NCBI RefSeq assembly: GCF_019039035.1
Contig: NZ_JAHNZT010000022.1
Location: forward strand, 62,001 to 126,000
DNA: 64,000 nucleotides
Origin: Citreicoccus inhibens
Lineage (GTDB): Bacteria; Myxococcota; Myxococcia; Myxococcales; Myxococcaceae
Reading direction: 5' to 3'
The notes under the pieces are model-generated. The model searched no databases. It was not told where the DNA came from and saw only the letters and a list, made by a program, of their open reading frames with translations. Positions 63,238 through 64,000 of this stretch are shown piece by piece. Numbering within the stretch: position 1 is the first letter of the stretch; each line of letters starts with the position of its first letter. The position numbers and the translations under genes were made by a program.

Positions 63238-64000
63238 TCAGAAGAGCAGGCCGATGAGGTGCTCGTTGCCCATGTTGTTCTGGAAGCGGTAGGCGTACTG
63301 GTAATAGATGGCGAAGGGCACGAACTGGCCAATCGTGAAGCGCAGCGTCGCCGCGCCGCCCACCGCGCCCAGGCTCCGACGATTGTCCAAACGCGCCGCG
63401 CTACCGAAGCCTTCCAGCTCGAACTGGCGGAGGAAGAACGACGGCAGGATGAAGAGTGTGGACGCCCAGCCTCGGTCGAGGATGAAGCGATAGCGATACG
63501 TGGCCGAGGCAATGGCCACATTGCGCGCGCGGAACGTGCGGTCTTCAAAGCCTCGCAGGTACTCACCGAAGGCGATGCCGGGCTGCAAGTCGAGTGGCAG
63601 CGGATGTTCATCGGTGCTGCGGCGGTTCTTGTAGAAGACCTGACCGGGGAGGATGCCGCCCACTTCGAGCAGGCCCGCGGGCGCGCCGGGCAGGGCGCGG
63701 CCCACCGCGGTGAGCTGGAGGTTGTCCTTGCCCGTGAAGGGCAGTCCGCCGAGGAAGCCGTCCAGCCCGACGCGTACGTCGCCCATCGTCTGGGTGCGGA
63801 AGAACGCGTTCGGGTAGAGGCCACCGGACAGCGACATGCCCAGGCCGCGCTGCGTGCCGCCGTAGGCCGTGCCCGCGCCCGCGAAGTACGAGACCGCGAC
63901 CTCGGGTCCAATGAGCTTGGTGTCGAGGGCTGGCTCGGTATTCGTCGCGTCGAACTGTCGGCGCAGGGCCAGCAGTCCGAAGGTGACGGGCGTCGTCCAG
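63238..64000 (-). CDS. Outer-membrane beta-barrel protein (5' end beyond window)
   Basis: The frame is open from the window edge (64000) to a stop at 63238, giving about 253 residues of the C-terminal part. It shows alternating amphipathic strands with aromatic girdle residues (ATYRYRFILDRGWAS, FVPFAIYYQYAYRFQ), Gly-rich turns, and ends in LIGLLF, with a terminal Phe typical of outer-membrane proteins. Internal ATGs such as that at 63837 are unlikely to be the start because the strand pattern continues upstream (EVAVSYFAGAGTAYGG). The family is not recognised. Confidence 0.65.
   Translation of the reverse strand, partial: WTTPVTFGLLALRRQFDATNTEPALDTKLIGPEVAVSYFAGAGTAYGGTQRGLGMSLSGGLYPNAFFRTQTMGDVRVGLDGFLGGLPFTGKDNLQLTAVGRALPGAPAGLLEVGGILPGQVFYKNRRSTDEHPLPLDLQPGIAFGEYLRGFEDRTFRARNVAIASATYRYRFILDRGWASTLFILPSFFLRQFELEGFGSAARLDNRRSLGAVGGAATLRFTIGQFVPFAIYYQYAYRFQNNMGNEHLIGLLF

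Overview
The window reads as chromosomal DNA of a predatory soil myxobacterium, probably in the Myxococcus/Corallococcus group. The evidence is very high GC with strong third-position bias, frequent GTG and TTG starts, a membrane-anchored Ser/Thr kinase next to a PEGA-domain protein, a very large secreted M4 protease with Ig-like modules, and many lipoproteins. No tRNA, rRNA, CRISPR array, insertion sequence or phage gene was seen.

Layout. Bases 1-10.7 kb are mostly housekeeping: a LipB-Nudix fusion, a metallo-beta-lactamase-fold hydrolase, ribA, moeA, a lysine/alanine-tailed multidomain protein, RNase R with a long basic tail, a DUF3185-like membrane protein and an MFS exporter. Bases 10.7-22.4 kb are envelope and transport: a TPR lipoprotein, a LysR regulator interrupted by an in-frame amber codon, an RND tripartite efflux operon (pump, adaptor, outer-membrane channel) and an iron(III)-type ABC importer. 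Bases 22.6-28.7 kb hold a two-gene unit: a 1406-residue secreted M4 protease ending in a dockerin-like module, and a lipoprotein with five Ig-like repeats and a cohesin-like C-terminal domain.

Bases 30.7-49.9 kb, all on the minus strand, form a sulfur island. Read in the direction of transcription it comprises (a) a methionine unit, metL/thrA-type aspartokinase-homoserine dehydrogenase followed by two cystathionine gamma-synthase/lyase-family genes; (b) a sulfate uptake unit of porin, sulfate-binding lipoprotein, cysT, cysW and cysA; and (c) an assimilation unit of cysH (APS-reductase type), siroheme genes, cysD, cysN, cysJ and cysI. Each unit is preceded by what looks like an RNA regulator. 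The methionine unit has a SAM-riboswitch-like leader. The uptake unit has a short ORF with three consecutive Cys codons and an intrinsic terminator. The assimilation unit has two tandem Cys-rich short ORFs and a terminator. In both Cys leaders the sequence just after the Cys codons is complementary to the 5' arm of the terminator, the layout of classical ribosome-mediated attenuation. This RNA-controlled sulfur regulon is the most striking content of the window.

Bases 50-64 kb contain a FadL-type outer-membrane protein, a Ser/Thr kinase with a PEGA protein and a TonB-dependent receptor, mutS2, a TPR protein, a class III nucleotidyl cyclase with a transmembrane segment, a NamZ-type (DUF1343) protein, a degenerate phosphoesterase-like protein, nadD and the 3' part of an outer-membrane protein cut by the window edge. 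The functions above are inferred from protein motifs and gene context only; no database search was possible.
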